This document shows, one piece after another, positions 1 to 9,797 of a DNA stretch of 58,760 bases. Positions within the stretch are counted from its first letter, which is position 1; the number at the start of each line of letters is the position of its first letter. Under the pieces are notes generated by a model that saw only the letters and a program-made list of their open reading frames with translations, searched no databases and was not told the origin of the DNA. The position numbers and the translations under genes are program-made. The stretch is from a virus: positions 1-58,760 of IMG/VR virus record IMGVR_UViG_3300037502_000670. One strand, 5' to 3'.

Positions 1-127
1 GGCGAAGCCCTTGATGCTGCCGAGAGCAAATTGCTCCGTGAAGCTGCCGGTATCACGGTCGCTGCCCGTAAGGAACTGTTCGACAAGATCGGCACTGTTA
101 CCGTGGACAAGGCGGGACGCGCCACTG
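1..127. repeat. Terminal 127-bp direct repeat (left copy)
   Basis: These 127 bases are identical to 58634-58760. The repeat lies inside one open reading frame whose frame is kept when the two copies are merged. An exact 127-base overlap is what a k=127 de Bruijn assembler leaves on a circular contig, so this most likely marks circularity (circular or circularly permuted genome) rather than a biological terminal repeat. Confidence 0.93.
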
Positions 128-3100
128 TCTATACTGCGGATGATGCGGCCAAGGCTCTTCTTGGTCCGGCGGCTGCCCGCGCTGCTGCGGGTGGTGCTAC
201 TCAGGCTCAGGTTGGTGGCGCTGCTCTTGCCACGGGTCTGCAGAACTACGCTACTGGCGTAGCCGATCTGTTTGGTGAGAGCGTCGAGGGTGGTCAGCCT
301 GACCGGTTGATGGCTGCCCTTGGTGCCGTGCCTTATGCTGCTGCCGAGACGATCCCTGAATATCTTGCTGCTCTTCGTCTGTTCAAGGGTCTGGGTCTAA
401 AGGCCGCCCAGACTGGTGCAAGGGGTGGTCGTGCTGGCACGATTGCCACGAATGTCGGCATCGGCGCAGGTGCCGGTGCGGTCCTTGAGGGTGCAACTGA
501 AACCTTCCAAGAAGCCCTTGGCCTTGGCATGAACGCCGCTGTCGATGTCGATAGCCCCGAAGGTATCTCGCGTCTGCTCAATGCGTTTGCTGCCGGTGCC
601 GCCATCGGCGGCTTCATCGGTGGCGCGTCCAGCCTCAACACGGGCAAGGCCACTGATCTTCTGTCCGGCGGCACCAAGCCTGCCGAGCAGGGTGGCCAGA
701 CGCTTACCGGTGAAGTGATCCCGCCCGGTGGCCCGCGTCCTGTACCTACACCTGATGGTTCTGTCCCGCGCCTTGCTGCACCCACTGCGGAAGCACTTCC
801 GCCGCCTGCAGTTGGCATACCCGGTGGTATGGCCCCCGAGACAGCAGTGTCTCCCACCGTACCTCCGACACAGCCCAGTATGTTGTCGGCTCCCAGTCTT
901 CAGCTTCCGGCCCCGCCTGCTCCTGCGCAGGCTGCGCCCGCTGCGGCTGCGCCTCCTGTCATCCCCATGGGCGGACCGGCCACTGGTTCTGCGCTCCAGC
1001 AAGCCGCAGAGGGCACGCTAACTGGCGGTATTCCGACCGGACCCCTTGCCAATCGTCTCCTGCAGCAGCAGGCTGCAGCCCGCGAACAGGCCCGTCAGGC
1101 CCAGCTTCAGGCAACCAGTGGTTCTGCACTGGCGCGTATCGGTCGTGGTGAGGCTGTCGGTATGACACCGCCCGCCGCTGCTCCGCAGCAGCTTGAACTG
1201 CCGCTACCCGCTGGCAGGCAGAGACTTACTCGTGGAAAGAGAGGAGAGCCCAGTGCCGCTCAAGTCAGGCAAGTCGCAGAAAGTGATCAGCAGCAATATC
1301 CGCAAGATCGTACGCGAGTGGGAGGGCGACGGGTCAATCGGGTCGTCCCGACCGAAGTCCAAGCGGAAGGCCGTCCAGCAGGCGGTCGCAATCGCCTTGT
1401 CCAAGGCGCGCCCCCGGCCCAAGTCCAAGAAGCCCAGCAGCAGCCGAGGGCAGAGGTAACTGTTACCAAGACGAAGCGCGATCTGAAGCGCGGCGTCACT
1501 GTCGTTACCCTGTCCGATGGCCGCGAGGTTTCCATCTCCAAGGAGAAGGGCGGCGGTTCGTTCTTTGAGGGATGGTATCTTGAGGGTGTCGGCGGTCGTC
1601 CGTCCGAGCAGATGTCGCGTGGGTATCTGGGCACTACCCTTGAGGAAGCCAAGGCTGAGATTGCCAAGCGCGCAAGCGAAGGGCGACTGGAACAGCCTGC
1701 TGCACAGGCCCCGGCTCCCGCACCGGAACCGGCGGCACCGCCGAAGAAAGAACGCCAGCGCATTCCGAAGCTAAGCCTCAAGCCGGAAGAACCGAGCCCA
1801 AAAGCCGCAGGGGTCGCAGCCGCCCCCGCGCAAAAGGCTGAACCCTCCACCGCCCTGACGGTGGTGTCTGAGAACGAGCACTTCATCGAGCCTGAGGTCG
1901 AGGCAAAGATGAAGCGTGAGCAGGCCGAGCTTGCCGAGACCGAACGTCTTGCTACGCAGGACGATGCTGGTGAAGTCAATGACCTGATCGTGGCGCTCAA
2001 CACGCTGGACCCGGCGGATGTTGACTATCGTGATGCACTGTCGGCTCTGCTTGGTTTTGCCAAGGATAGCTCTGTCAACAAGGACGTGCGCAAGCGAGCG
2101 CAGGATTACCTTGAGAACGAGGTAGAACCCGAGGCCGTTAAGCTGGCTGAACGCTCCACGATGGAGCCTGTCTCACAGGCGGAACTCGACCGCAGCACTA
2201 TCGTTACCGCCATGGAGCAGTTCAACAACGGTGAGATCACCCTCACCCAGAAGATCGTCGGCGTCCTCGTATCGGCGTGGAAGCGCATCAAGCCGCTGAA
2301 CCTGACCTATGGCGACCAACCGCTGGCTGACTTCATCAAGGGCGGACCGCAGTTCTTCAACATCGAGAAGGGCAAGGTCGTCCCCAAGGGGCAGGGCCGC
2401 TACTCCACGACCATGTGGGATGTGGCAGACAAGCCGATGAATGTCGGCGCGATCAAGCTCAAGATCGGGAAGTTTGTTTCTGGCTTTGCATCCAAGCCCC
2501 AAGTCTACGTGTTCCGCAATCAGGCTGACCTCAAGGCGTCTGCCCCCAAGCTCTATGCCCGTGCTGCCGCTGGTCGCCCCGGCGACTTCGATACGGTAAA
2601 CGCTGCGGGCTACTCGCTTGGCAACGAAGTCATCATCTTCTCCGACCGTATCGGCAGCGACCAGCATCTGGCTTTCGTGCTGGCTCACGAAACGCTGGGC
2701 CACTTCGGTCTGCGTGCTCTCATGGGCGGCAGCGACTTCGACCGGGTGATGACCAAGCTCTATGACACGGACCCCCGTCTCAAGGCAGCAGTCGATGCTG
2801 CTATGGCAGTTCGCGGTCTGGGCAAGGCCGAGGCCGTCGAGGAGTATCTTTCAGACTATGCTGCCCAGCTTCACACCTCGCTGGTGCGCCGCATCTGGAA
2901 GTCCCTCAAGGGTGTTCTCAACCGGGTCGGTATCCAGTTTGGCGACGAGGCCACTCGCTACCTGCTCAGTCAGGCCAAGCGTTACGTCAAGACCGGCGAG
3001 CGCACTGGCGCGTTCAACACGTCTTCCGTTCTGCACCGCATGTGGGGTGTCGAGACTGGGCAGGTTGGCCGCTTCTCCGTGGTTGATGTCGCCAATGAGA

Positions 3101-6100
3101 ACGAGCGGCTGGCGGACTTCATCCGCCACACGAATGCTGTACCGCGCGACCTCAAGTCGGCAGGCAAGGTGCTGGGTGACGCAGCAACATCTTGGGACAA
3201 GTTCAAGGAGAAGGTGTTCAGCCTCGCCAACTATCAGGCGCTGCGGAACCCCGGCCTCTATGCGTTCGAGAAGCTGCTGGACGAAACCCGCCAGCGCGAG
3301 CAGTACGTGTACAACAAGTACAACGCCAAGCTGGAAAGCCTGCTCTACAAGTCCGAGGACCACCGCAACCGTGTCAGCCGGATGCTTCTGGGCGCGCGCA
3401 CCGTGGCGGTGTACCGCCTGCTGGAAAAGCCGCTTACGCTGGCTGAGCGCAACAAGGCGCTGTTCTCTCTGGATAATGACGGCAACCTGATTGCCGATGT
3501 CCGCGCCGTCGATGAGTTCATCAATCGCGGTATGCTGACGTTCGAGGAGATGCGCGATGGTGTCGAGTACACCCGCGAGATCATGTCTCCCGATGGCACC
3601 ATGGAGCGCCGCACCGAGAAGTTCCCCGGCTTTGCCGACCTGACGCAGGAGCAGTATGACGATTACGTGCTGTCGCGCCGGACCGTTGGCGAGGTTGAGA
3701 TGGAGCTTCTGGAAGCCAAGTATGCCAACATGCTCCACACCGAGGGTGTGTCCAAGAAGGCGATCCGCAAGCTGGTCAAGAACGGCAAGCTGGATGGTGA
3801 TGCCGAGAAGCTCGTAGACAAGACGCTCAACAAGTACAAAGAAATCTACGTGTCCGGCTACACGGTCGATGCCCGTGGTAATATCGCTCCGGGCCGCGAA
3901 GAGATCGACCGCGCCGATGAGTTCCTTGCGATGGTTAATCGCGCGCTGATCAGCGCCGATGCCAAGAACGACCCGGATGTCCGCGCCTTCTTCGATAACC
4001 AGTCGGACGCCGATGACTTCATGGTCAGCCTTGAGGATTTCCGCAGCAAGCGGAAGGTGCCGGACGGCGAGTTGACCTTCCTGTTCCAGAACGAGATCAA
4101 GCGCATCATCCTCGATGACGTGAGCCTTGGTGTCGAAGAAGAACGCGCCAAGCGTACCATGGCTGGCGGCTACGTCCCGGTCATCCGCGACAAGGCTTTC
4201 GAGATGCGGCTGCAGGCTTATGACGAGAACGGCAATCCGGTCCGTCTGCATGAGAACCACCGGGCACTGCTGAACTACAGCCAGTTCGACAACGCCAGTC
4301 AGGCAAGCAACGCTGCCGACATCCTCAACGCCGAGCTTGACGGCCAGACCATGGACGTTCTGGTTCAGCAGGATGACGGCAGCTACAAGCAGCAGACCGT
4401 GACAGTCCGCGCCGAGTTCGGTGAGGCGCTTTCGCAGGTGTCGGCTGACCCGGCACTGAACCTTGATGAGTTCATGCACGGCCTGCGGCTGTTCAAGATC
4501 AATCTGACACCTGACAAGATGTCTCTCGTCATTCGTACCCTGACCGAGGCAGGCGATCAGCTTCGTAAGCGCATGGAGTTCAGCAATACTCCGGGCTACG
4601 ACAAGGACAGCGGCGTGTTCGCCATGGCACGACATATCCAAATGCGTGCTGCCACCATCGCCAAAACGATCACTCGCCCGCGTATGCGCGACCTCATGGA
4701 CCGCAACAACAGCGAGAGCATGGACCTGTGGACCGGCGACCTTGGCGGGGTATTCTCCACCTACAACCGCTGGAACGCTGCGACTACCCCCGAGGAGAAG
4801 CAGCACTATCGCCACCAGCTTGACCACAAGCTGTTCATGTTTGCTGAAACATATCCCGGCGCGAAAGGCTGGGATGGATCGAAGGCAGGCTACGACCGGC
4901 TCAAGGCCGAGGGCAAGCTGCAGGAGTACAACTACAACCGGTTCTACAACTCAGCCCAGAGCACGCTGGACTTCCTCGACAACAACCGCTTCGTCACCGA
5001 GAGCAACTTCGGTGTGGGTCGTGTCGCGTCCGGCCTGCGGGCAGCAACCAGTATCTTCCAGCTTGGTGGCTCCATCGCGCAGGGCGTGATGAACATGGTG
5101 TCGCCTTACACCAACTGGCTACCGTATATGGCGAGCTACAACTCCCGCAACGGTTTCGGCGGCGGCTTCGGTGTCGGTCAGGTGATGGCTGCCTATCAGG
5201 TGGCGCTGAACCAAGTGGGTCTGCCCGGTATCGCGGGCACCAAGTTCAATACCGCTGAGTATTACGAAGCCCTGCTGAACGACCCGGCGGCGCTTGCCAA
5301 ATCCAACCTCACCCAAGAGGAAGCGGCCTTCCTCGCACTGGAAATCCGCGAAGGTAAACTTATCCCTGCTCAGTCGAACGCCCTGCTGGGCACTGCTCGT
5401 ACTGGGATTACCAACCGCTGGCTGCTGCGCGGCGTCGATGCGTTCATGCTGCCGTTCAACCGGACGGAACAGGCGTCTCGCCGTGCTGCCGGTCTCGCGG
5501 CTTTCCGTCTGGCAATGAAGCGCAACGGCGGTGATGTTGCCGCTGCCCGTGACTTCGCCATCCAGTCGCTCGACCTGACGCTGGGTGAATACTCCGTGCT
5601 GAACCGTCCGCCCGTGTGGCGCGATGGCATCCAGTCGTTCCTCTACATGTACAAGGTATATCCGACGACGACCATCCAGCTTCTGCGCCGCCTCGACAAG
5701 AAGGGCCAGATCATCATGCTGGGCACCTTGTGGCTATTCGCTGGTGTGACCGGCTTCCCCTTCGCAGAAGATATTGAAGACTTGGTTGACACCATTGCGC
5801 AGGCACTTGGGTTGCAGATGGGCAGTGTCCGGGCTGAGTTCGTAAAGATACTGGAGGGCCTTGCACCGGGCGTTTCGCCCTACGTGCTGAAGGGTGCCGT
5901 GAACACTGCCCTTGGTATCCCGGCTGACGTGGCTTCGCGGTTCAGCCAAGGTGACTTTATCCCCGGCTCCGGTCTGCTGCTGGCTGGTTCCACCATCGGT
6001 GAGGAAGTGAAGGACATCCTTGGACCCATGCCAGCCATGGTTCTTGGCGCAGCGACCTTCACCCGCGATATCGCGGCGGCTCCGTTCTCCGAGGGCCAGA

Positions 6101-6588
6101 CGTTTGTGGATGCGCTGCGGGCTTCGCCCGTTACGCTGGGCCGCATGTTTGGTGACACTTATGCCTACATGGCAACTGGTGCCATCGTTGACCGCCGTGG
6201 CTACGTGGTATCACCTGACATGACCATCGGCACGCTTGCCGCCCGTCTCATGGGCTTCTACCCCAAGGCAGCAGCCGAGCAGTATGACGCCATTCGTATC
6301 GCCAAGCGAGTGAACAACTACCAGAAAGAAATTGTGGCGGGCTACCGCACCGCTTGGGTACAGGCCATGCTCACTGGCAACCGGGCCTATGCCCGCCAGA
6401 TCGAACAGTCAGTGATCGAGTGGAACCGCGCAGCCAAGGGCACGCAGCTTGAGATTTCCAACTTCGTGAAGAATTCCCAGCGGGCTCTGAAGGAAGCACG
6501 GCGCAGCGCGGTCGAGCGTACGCTCAAGTCCACGAGTAAAGCAGGACGCGAGGAAGCGTCCCGCCTCATGGATCAGATGATCGAGTAG
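1..6588 (+). CDS. Giant internal virion protein (C-terminal 2,195 residues)
   Basis: The open frame enters from position 1 and continues the gene that starts at 57824; merged over the 127-bp overlap the protein has 2,465 residues. Numbering from the merged start: an Ala/Gly-rich part with hydrophobic stretches in the first 450 residues, a Pro/Gln/Ala linker at about 504-704, a zincin-like site HETLGH at 1166-1171 with a downstream EE pair at 1217-1218 as possible third ligand, a region around 1663 resembling the conserved stretch of PLxRFG-type giant phage proteins (here PVIRDK), and a hydrophobic segment near 2172-2192. Proteins of this size with scattered large-polyvalent-protein domains are virion-associated and usually thought to be ejected into the host. 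The stop TAG at 6586-6588 abuts the stop of the convergent primase gene. Size, position after the transglycosylase gene and composition support a virion role; protease activity is inferred from the motif only. Confidence 0.8.
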   Translation, partial: GEALDAAESKLLREAAGITVAARKELFDKIGTVTVDKAGRATVYTADDAAKALLGPAAARAAAGGATQAQVGGAALATGLQNYATGVADLFGESVEGGQPDRLMAALGAVPYAAAETIPEYLAALRLFKGLGLKAAQTGARGGRAGTIATNVGIGAGAGAVLEGATETFQEALGLGMNAAVDVDSPEGISRLLNAFAAGAAIGGFIGGASSLNTGKATDLLSGGTKPAEQGGQTLTGEVIPPGGPRPVPTPDGSVPRLAAPTAEALPPPAVGIPGGMAPETAVSPTVPPTQPSMLSAPSLQLPAPPAPAQAAPAAAAPPVIPMGGPATGSALQQAAEGTLTGGIPTGPLANRLLQQQAAAREQARQAQLQATSGSALARIGRGEAVGMTPPAAAPQQLELPLPAGRQRLTRGKRGEPSAAQVRQVAESDQQQYPQDRTRVGGRRVNRVVPTEVQAEGRPAGGRNRLVQGAPPAQVQEAQQQPRAEVTVTKTKRDLKRGVTVVTLSDGREVSISKEKGGGSFFEGWYLEGVGGRPSEQMSRGYLGTTLEEAKAEIAKRASEGRLEQPAAQAPAPAPEPAAPPKKERQRIPKLSLKPEEPSPKAAGVAAAPAQKAEPSTALTVVSENEHFIEPEVEAKMKREQAELAETERLATQDDAGEVNDLIVALNTLDPADVDYRDALSALLGFAKDSSVNKDVRKRAQDYLENEVEPEAVKLAERSTMEPVSQAELDRSTIVTAMEQFNNGEITLTQKIVGVLVSAWKRIKPLNLTYGDQPLADFIKGGPQFFNIEKGKVVPKGQGRYSTTMWDVADKPMNVGAIKLKIGKFVSGFASKPQVYVFRNQADLKASAPKLYARAAAGRPGDFDTVNAAGYSLGNEVIIFSDRIGSDQHLAFVLAHETLGHFGLRALMGGSDFDRVMTKLYDTDPRLKAAVDAAMAVRGLGKAEAVEEYLSDYAAQLHTSLVRRIWKSLKGVLNRVGIQFGDEATRYLLSQAKRYVKTGERTGAFNTSSVLHRMWGVETGQVGRFSVVDVANENERLADFIRHTNAVPRDLKSAGKVLGDAATSWDKFKEKVFSLANYQALRNPGLYAFEKLLDETRQREQYVYNKYNAKLESLLYKSEDHRNRVSRMLLGARTVAVYRLLEKPLTLAERNKALFSLDNDGNLIADVRAVDEFINRGMLTFEEMRDGVEYTREIMSPDGTMERRTEKFPGFADLTQEQYDDYVLSRRTVGEVEMELLEAKYANMLHTEGVSKKAIRKLVKNGKLDGDAEKLVDKTLNKYKEIYVSGYTVDARGNIAPGREEIDRADEFLAMVNRALISADAKNDPDVRAFFDNQSDADDFMVSLEDFRSKRKVPDGELTFLFQNEIKRIILDDVSLGVEEERAKRTMAGGYVPVIRDKAFEMRLQAYDENGNPVRLHENHRALLNYSQFDNASQASNAADILNAELDGQTMDVLVQQDDGSYKQQTVTVRAEFGEALSQVSADPALNLDEFMHGLRLFKINLTPDKMSLVIRTLTEAGDQLRKRMEFSNTPGYDKDSGVFAMARHIQMRAATIAKTITRPRMRDLMDRNNSESMDLWTGDLGGVFSTYNRWNAATTPEEKQHYRHQLDHKLFMFAETYPGAKGWDGSKAGYDRLKAEGKLQEYNYNRFYNSAQSTLDFLDNNRFVTESNFGVGRVASGLRAATSIFQLGGSIAQGVMNMVSPYTNWLPYMASYNSRNGFGGGFGVGQVMAAYQVALNQVGLPGIAGTKFNTAEYYEALLNDPAALAKSNLTQEEAAFLALEIREGKLIPAQSNALLGTARTGITNRWLLRGVDAFMLPFNRTEQASRRAAGLAAFRLAMKRNGGDVAAARDFAIQSLDLTLGEYSVLNRPPVWRDGIQSFLYMYKVYPTTTIQLLRRLDKKGQIIMLGTLWLFAGVTGFPFAEDIEDLVDTIAQALGLQMGSVRAEFVKILEGLAPGVSPYVLKGAVNTALGIPADVASRFSQGDFIPGSGLLLAGSTIGEEVKDILGPMPAMVLGAATFTRDIAAAPFSEGQTFVDALRASPVTLGRMFGDTYAYMATGAIVDRRGYVVSPDMTIGTLAARLMGFYPKAAAEQYDAIRIAKRVNNYQKEIVAGYRTAWVQAMLTGNRAYARQIEQSVIEWNRAAKGTQLEISNFVKNSQRALKEARRSAVERTLKSTSKAGREEASRLMDQMIE

Positions 6589-9429
6589 TCAGACCACGAC
6601 CTGTAACTGGCCGAATGCCATGTTGTCCACGTTGTCATCGGCATCGTTGAGGATGCCCTGCAAGCGGTCGTGGATCAGCGACACGCCGAACACATAGGTC
6701 TGGCCGATCTTCACAGGCGTATCTTTACCCATGCTGTACTTGCCTGACTTCGGTGTAGCGTCCACGCCTTCCTTCTCAAAGTCCTTAGTGATCTGGTTGT
6801 AGTCACCACGGTTGGCTGTGACCCACTGCTTGAAATGTATCTTGTCCACCATGATGGTGCCGTGGGTAAAGTTACCACCGGATGTATTGCGATACACGTC
6901 GATCCTGATACGGATGCCGCTGCGCGGTAGCCGGGTGTAATCGAATGTCGGCTTCTGCCCCGTGGTGTGCATGACCGTCAGCGAGGCTGCGGCATTGTCG
7001 TTCATGTAAGCGGACAGTACGTCGAAGCAGTCCATCTTCACGGTCGTCATGGACGAGCGGATAGCACCAAGCTGGTTCAGTACGTAGAGCGTACCCTTGG
7101 TATAGTCATACTGGATCAGCCCCAGTTCATACGCCAGCTTGTTGGCGAAGTCGGCAAGGATAATGGCGTTCTCCCAGAAGCGTTCCTGTCCGGAGAAGTC
7201 GGCGTTGTACTTCTTCTTGAACTCCACGATGTGCTCCGCGATCATGGCCCGCAGACCAGTCTCGCCTATTGACACAAGATGTTTCAGGAAGACCTCACCC
7301 ACTGCACCGTGGTGCTCCATGGCGAAGTTGTAGATCATGCGCCCCGCATCGGTCGAACGGGTGAACAGCGGATGGGGGTGCATGTTGATCTCAAGGATAC
7401 GCGCCATCTGCGCGTCAGTATCCATACCGGATGTGAACAGCTTCGATGCCAGTGAGCGGTTGGCGCTGGTGGTGCAGGGCGTAGCCCACGTCCGGGCTTC
7501 CTTCTCCTCAGATGTCTTGGTGAGGCGGGCCTTGTCGCGGCCCTGAGAAACCCAGTAACAGAAGTCACCGACCTCCTTGTCCGGCATCATGGTGGCTTCA
7601 TCAATCGTCACCGGCAAGTTATTGTACAGACCGAAACGAGAGAACACCGCGTTCTGTGTGAACTTGGCTGAGAAATGCAGCTTGGCTGGGTCACCATAGA
7701 TCGACTGCTGCAGCACCTGTGCCAGCGTCTTGCCAGCGCCTGTCGGCCCGCAGAGATTGATCACCAGACCCTTGAGCCCGGTGAACTGGTAGAGCGGTGC
7801 GGAGAAGCCGACACCCAGCACAAACATATGGACAGGCATGTTAGCCTTCTGCAGTAGCGATGTGAACTGCGCCCACTCATCCACGGTGCCCTTCGTGCTG
7901 TACAGGTTCTCAGTCACGCGCTGTGACTGGGATGCCATCGTGATGTGCTCAGTCTGGACTACCCCATTGGTATCCGTCTTGAGTATCTTGTCGCCCAGTA
8001 CGAACGAGGTATTGTTTTCCTTCCACCCCATGGTGGAGTACAGGTTCGTGACAGAACGTATCTGCCGTAGGCTGTCCATATATGAGCGTAGCATCTGCTG
8101 GAATGCCCCTGTCTGGTTCTTGTTTATGAGGACGATACCTCTGTCGCCCATCGCTGTCGGAAACTCGCGGCTGCCATCTGCGAGATAGGCTTGGCGGAAT
8201 GCCAACTCTGTCCAGCCCACATGCGGGCGCTTCCAGTGGTAGCGAACTGTCTCGTAGCCAAGCGTCTCATCGTAGCCATAGCCAACGGGGTATATGTCGA
8301 ACTTGCACACGTCGATGTCGGTGCCGTCCACTGTGTACTTGATGCCATCTGCCGTGCGCTTGTAGGGCTTGGGTATCGGAACCGTGAACGCTTCCTGATC
8401 CGGCGCGTCTTCCGCTACCTGCACTTCCTCGTACTGAAGCCCAAGCCTAGCGGGGCTGCCGATCTTTCCGTGGAACCTGCACTTCTTGCAGCCGTCCGGT
8501 CTCTCGCTCTCAAACTTACTGCACGTTGTCGGACCCGTGGCTGACGATCTCCAGTGGTTAAGCTTCTTCAGTGTCGCCGCTTCGTCGTAGCCGGGGTGCC
8601 CCTTGCTCCACTCGACTGCTACTTCTTCCGGCTTGTCGCAGAACGCTGCGATACCAATGAGCCCGTACCAGAACGGCTCTGTCACATCGGCTTGGTTGTT
8701 CACGCCCCACGAAATCTGCTGGCACTTCGCAACCAGTGTCGTTGCATTCGCCGGGGGATATTCTTGTTTGACTGCGAGGTTGTCGAGCAGTGTGGTCGTG
8801 CGCTTGGGTGCGGTAACTGTAACTGCAGCAGGAACATATCTATGAAGGATTGCCGACAGGTCTGCAGGAGCAACTTGGTCTGCGTTGAGCAGCACCTTTA
8901 CTTCGTTACCACCCTTGTGGTTAATCGTACCGGGTGCTCTGAGAACACGAGCACTATCCGTCACCACGGTCGGATCGACCTTGAACCCGTGTGTACGTGC
9001 TGCTTCCTTGAGCCCAGCGGCCAGTGGCTTCCATGCCACGGGGGCAAGCTCTTCGGTCAATACCCAGTACACATGCAGACCATTGCCGCTATGCACGATC
9101 ATCGGCTTCGGCAACTGCGTCTCGGAAATGAATGCGCCTAGCGCCTTGAGCCCCTGTTTCCAGTCGAGGTATGGCTTGTCTGGGCCGCAGTCCACGTCGA
9201 GATAGATTGCTTTGGTAAGCACCACGCTATCTTGTGTGCGTGTGTTCCCGCCGAACGATGACACGGCATAGTACGTGTTGTGCCCCTGCCCGCTCATCTG
9301 CTGCAGATAGCCAGCCAGCCCGTCGATATCATTGAAGAAACGCTGACGCGGATACTCGCCCATCATCGTGAAACAACAATACATTCCACTGGACGGTAGT
9401 ACATGCCGTAAGAAGTCCGGCGTATTCAT
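6589..9429 (-). CDS. Primase-helicase: archaeo-eukaryotic primase domain fused to P-loop helicase
   Basis: 946 residues. The N-terminal domain carries the three AEP (prim-pol) signatures: LDVD with D78 and D80, SGNGLH ending at H119, and RVLRAPG at 161-167. A putative zinc cluster follows (C302, C313, C316, H319). The C-terminal half has a Walker A GPTGAGKT at 560-567 and Walker B LPVTIDE at 604-610, in the style of DUF927/superfamily-3-like phage helicases. It should prime DNA synthesis and unwind at the fork, partnering the PolA gene at 15205-17076. It is the last gene of the early arm; its stop touches the stop of the giant virion gene on the other strand. Start ATG 9429 is preceded by GGGAGA. 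No other primase or DnaB-type helicase was found, so this is probably the only replicative one. Confidence 0.88.
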   Translation of the reverse strand: MNTPDFLRHVLPSSGMYCCFTMMGEYPRQRFFNDIDGLAGYLQQMSGQGHNTYYAVSSFGGNTRTQDSVVLTKAIYLDVDCGPDKPYLDWKQGLKALGAFISETQLPKPMIVHSGNGLHVYWVLTEELAPVAWKPLAAGLKEAARTHGFKVDPTVVTDSARVLRAPGTINHKGGNEVKVLLNADQVAPADLSAILHRYVPAAVTVTAPKRTTTLLDNLAVKQEYPPANATTLVAKCQQISWGVNNQADVTEPFWYGLIGIAAFCDKPEEVAVEWSKGHPGYDEAATLKKLNHWRSSATGPTTCSKFESERPDGCKKCRFHGKIGSPARLGLQYEEVQVAEDAPDQEAFTVPIPKPYKRTADGIKYTVDGTDIDVCKFDIYPVGYGYDETLGYETVRYHWKRPHVGWTELAFRQAYLADGSREFPTAMGDRGIVLINKNQTGAFQQMLRSYMDSLRQIRSVTNLYSTMGWKENNTSFVLGDKILKTDTNGVVQTEHITMASQSQRVTENLYSTKGTVDEWAQFTSLLQKANMPVHMFVLGVGFSAPLYQFTGLKGLVINLCGPTGAGKTLAQVLQQSIYGDPAKLHFSAKFTQNAVFSRFGLYNNLPVTIDEATMMPDKEVGDFCYWVSQGRDKARLTKTSEEKEARTWATPCTTSANRSLASKLFTSGMDTDAQMARILEINMHPHPLFTRSTDAGRMIYNFAMEHHGAVGEVFLKHLVSIGETGLRAMIAEHIVEFKKKYNADFSGQERFWENAIILADFANKLAYELGLIQYDYTKGTLYVLNQLGAIRSSMTTVKMDCFDVLSAYMNDNAAASLTVMHTTGQKPTFDYTRLPRSGIRIRIDVYRNTSGGNFTHGTIMVDKIHFKQWVTANRGDYNQITKDFEKEGVDATPKSGKYSMGKDTPVKIGQTYVFGVSLIHDRLQGILNDADDNVDNMAFGQLQVVV

Positions 9430-9440
9430 AGGGTCGTCTC

Positions 9441-9485
9441 CCGTTGGTGCTATCGGAACGAAAGGGGGAGCCGCGACACTCCCCC
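9441..9485 (-). promoter_or_regulatory. Hairpin plus CCAACGGGAG ribosome-binding element before the primase gene
   Basis: On the minus strand a 7-bp stem (GGGGGAG / CTCCCCC, 9464-9485, loop 8) is followed by TTTCGTT and then by CCAACGGGAG. This is the weakest member of a recurrent hairpin-then-CCAACAGGAG arrangement seen at several early gene boundaries. It may act as a partial terminator or as a 5' end stabiliser; the sequence does not decide. Confidence 0.5.
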
Positions 9486-9497
9486 AACCGTGTGATG

Positions 9498-9797
9498 CTA
9501 CTGCTCCTGACTGAGCAATTCAATAAGTCGCTGCACTCGATCCGGTTGTTCCATCTCCAGTACGTCTGGAGTGGGCCACCCCTGCTCTGTCAGCAATGCC
9601 AGCATCTGTTTTAACTTCAGCTTTACACGGGCCATGTTGGACATACGGGGCTGCTTGCCCCGTACCCATGCGTAATACGTAACCCGTGAAACGCCAAGCA
9701 CCCTCGCCATGTCGGACACTGACAGCAACATATGTCTGCGCAGTACCTCAACCTTGGCGAAGTCTACAGGCTTCGGTGCGTTACTCGTCGTCAGCAT
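9498..9797 (-). CDS. Helix-turn-helix DNA-binding protein (Cro/XRE-like)
   Basis: 99 residues from ATG 9797 (a GTG at 9806 is an alternative). The central part reads as a helix-turn-helix: leucine-serine-valine-serine entry, DMARVLGVSRVTYYAW, then a second basic helix. Such small HTH proteins control early transcription or replication. The gene overlaps the 3' end of the ssDNA-binding protein gene by 17 bp and precedes the primase-helicase gene, so it is probably co-transcribed with replication genes. It is one of two HTH proteins that could bind the TGTAAA(G/C) heptamers of the origin region; this link is inference. Confidence 0.75.
   Translation of the reverse strand: MLTTSNAPKPVDFAKVEVLRRHMLLSVSDMARVLGVSRVTYYAWVRGKQPRMSNMARVKLKLKQMLALLTEQGWPTPDVLEMEQPDRVQRLIELLSQEQ

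Noticed and set aside
1-127. Biological direct terminal repeat of T7 type
   Set aside because: The exact 127-base length, location inside a gene and kept frame are better explained by assembly of a circular molecule.
2851-4827. Long minus-strand open frame (658 codons) opposite the giant virion gene
   Set aside because: It is the mirror frame of a GC-rich, strongly codon-biased gene; no ribosome-binding site, no recognisable domain, His/Leu/Val-rich shadow composition.
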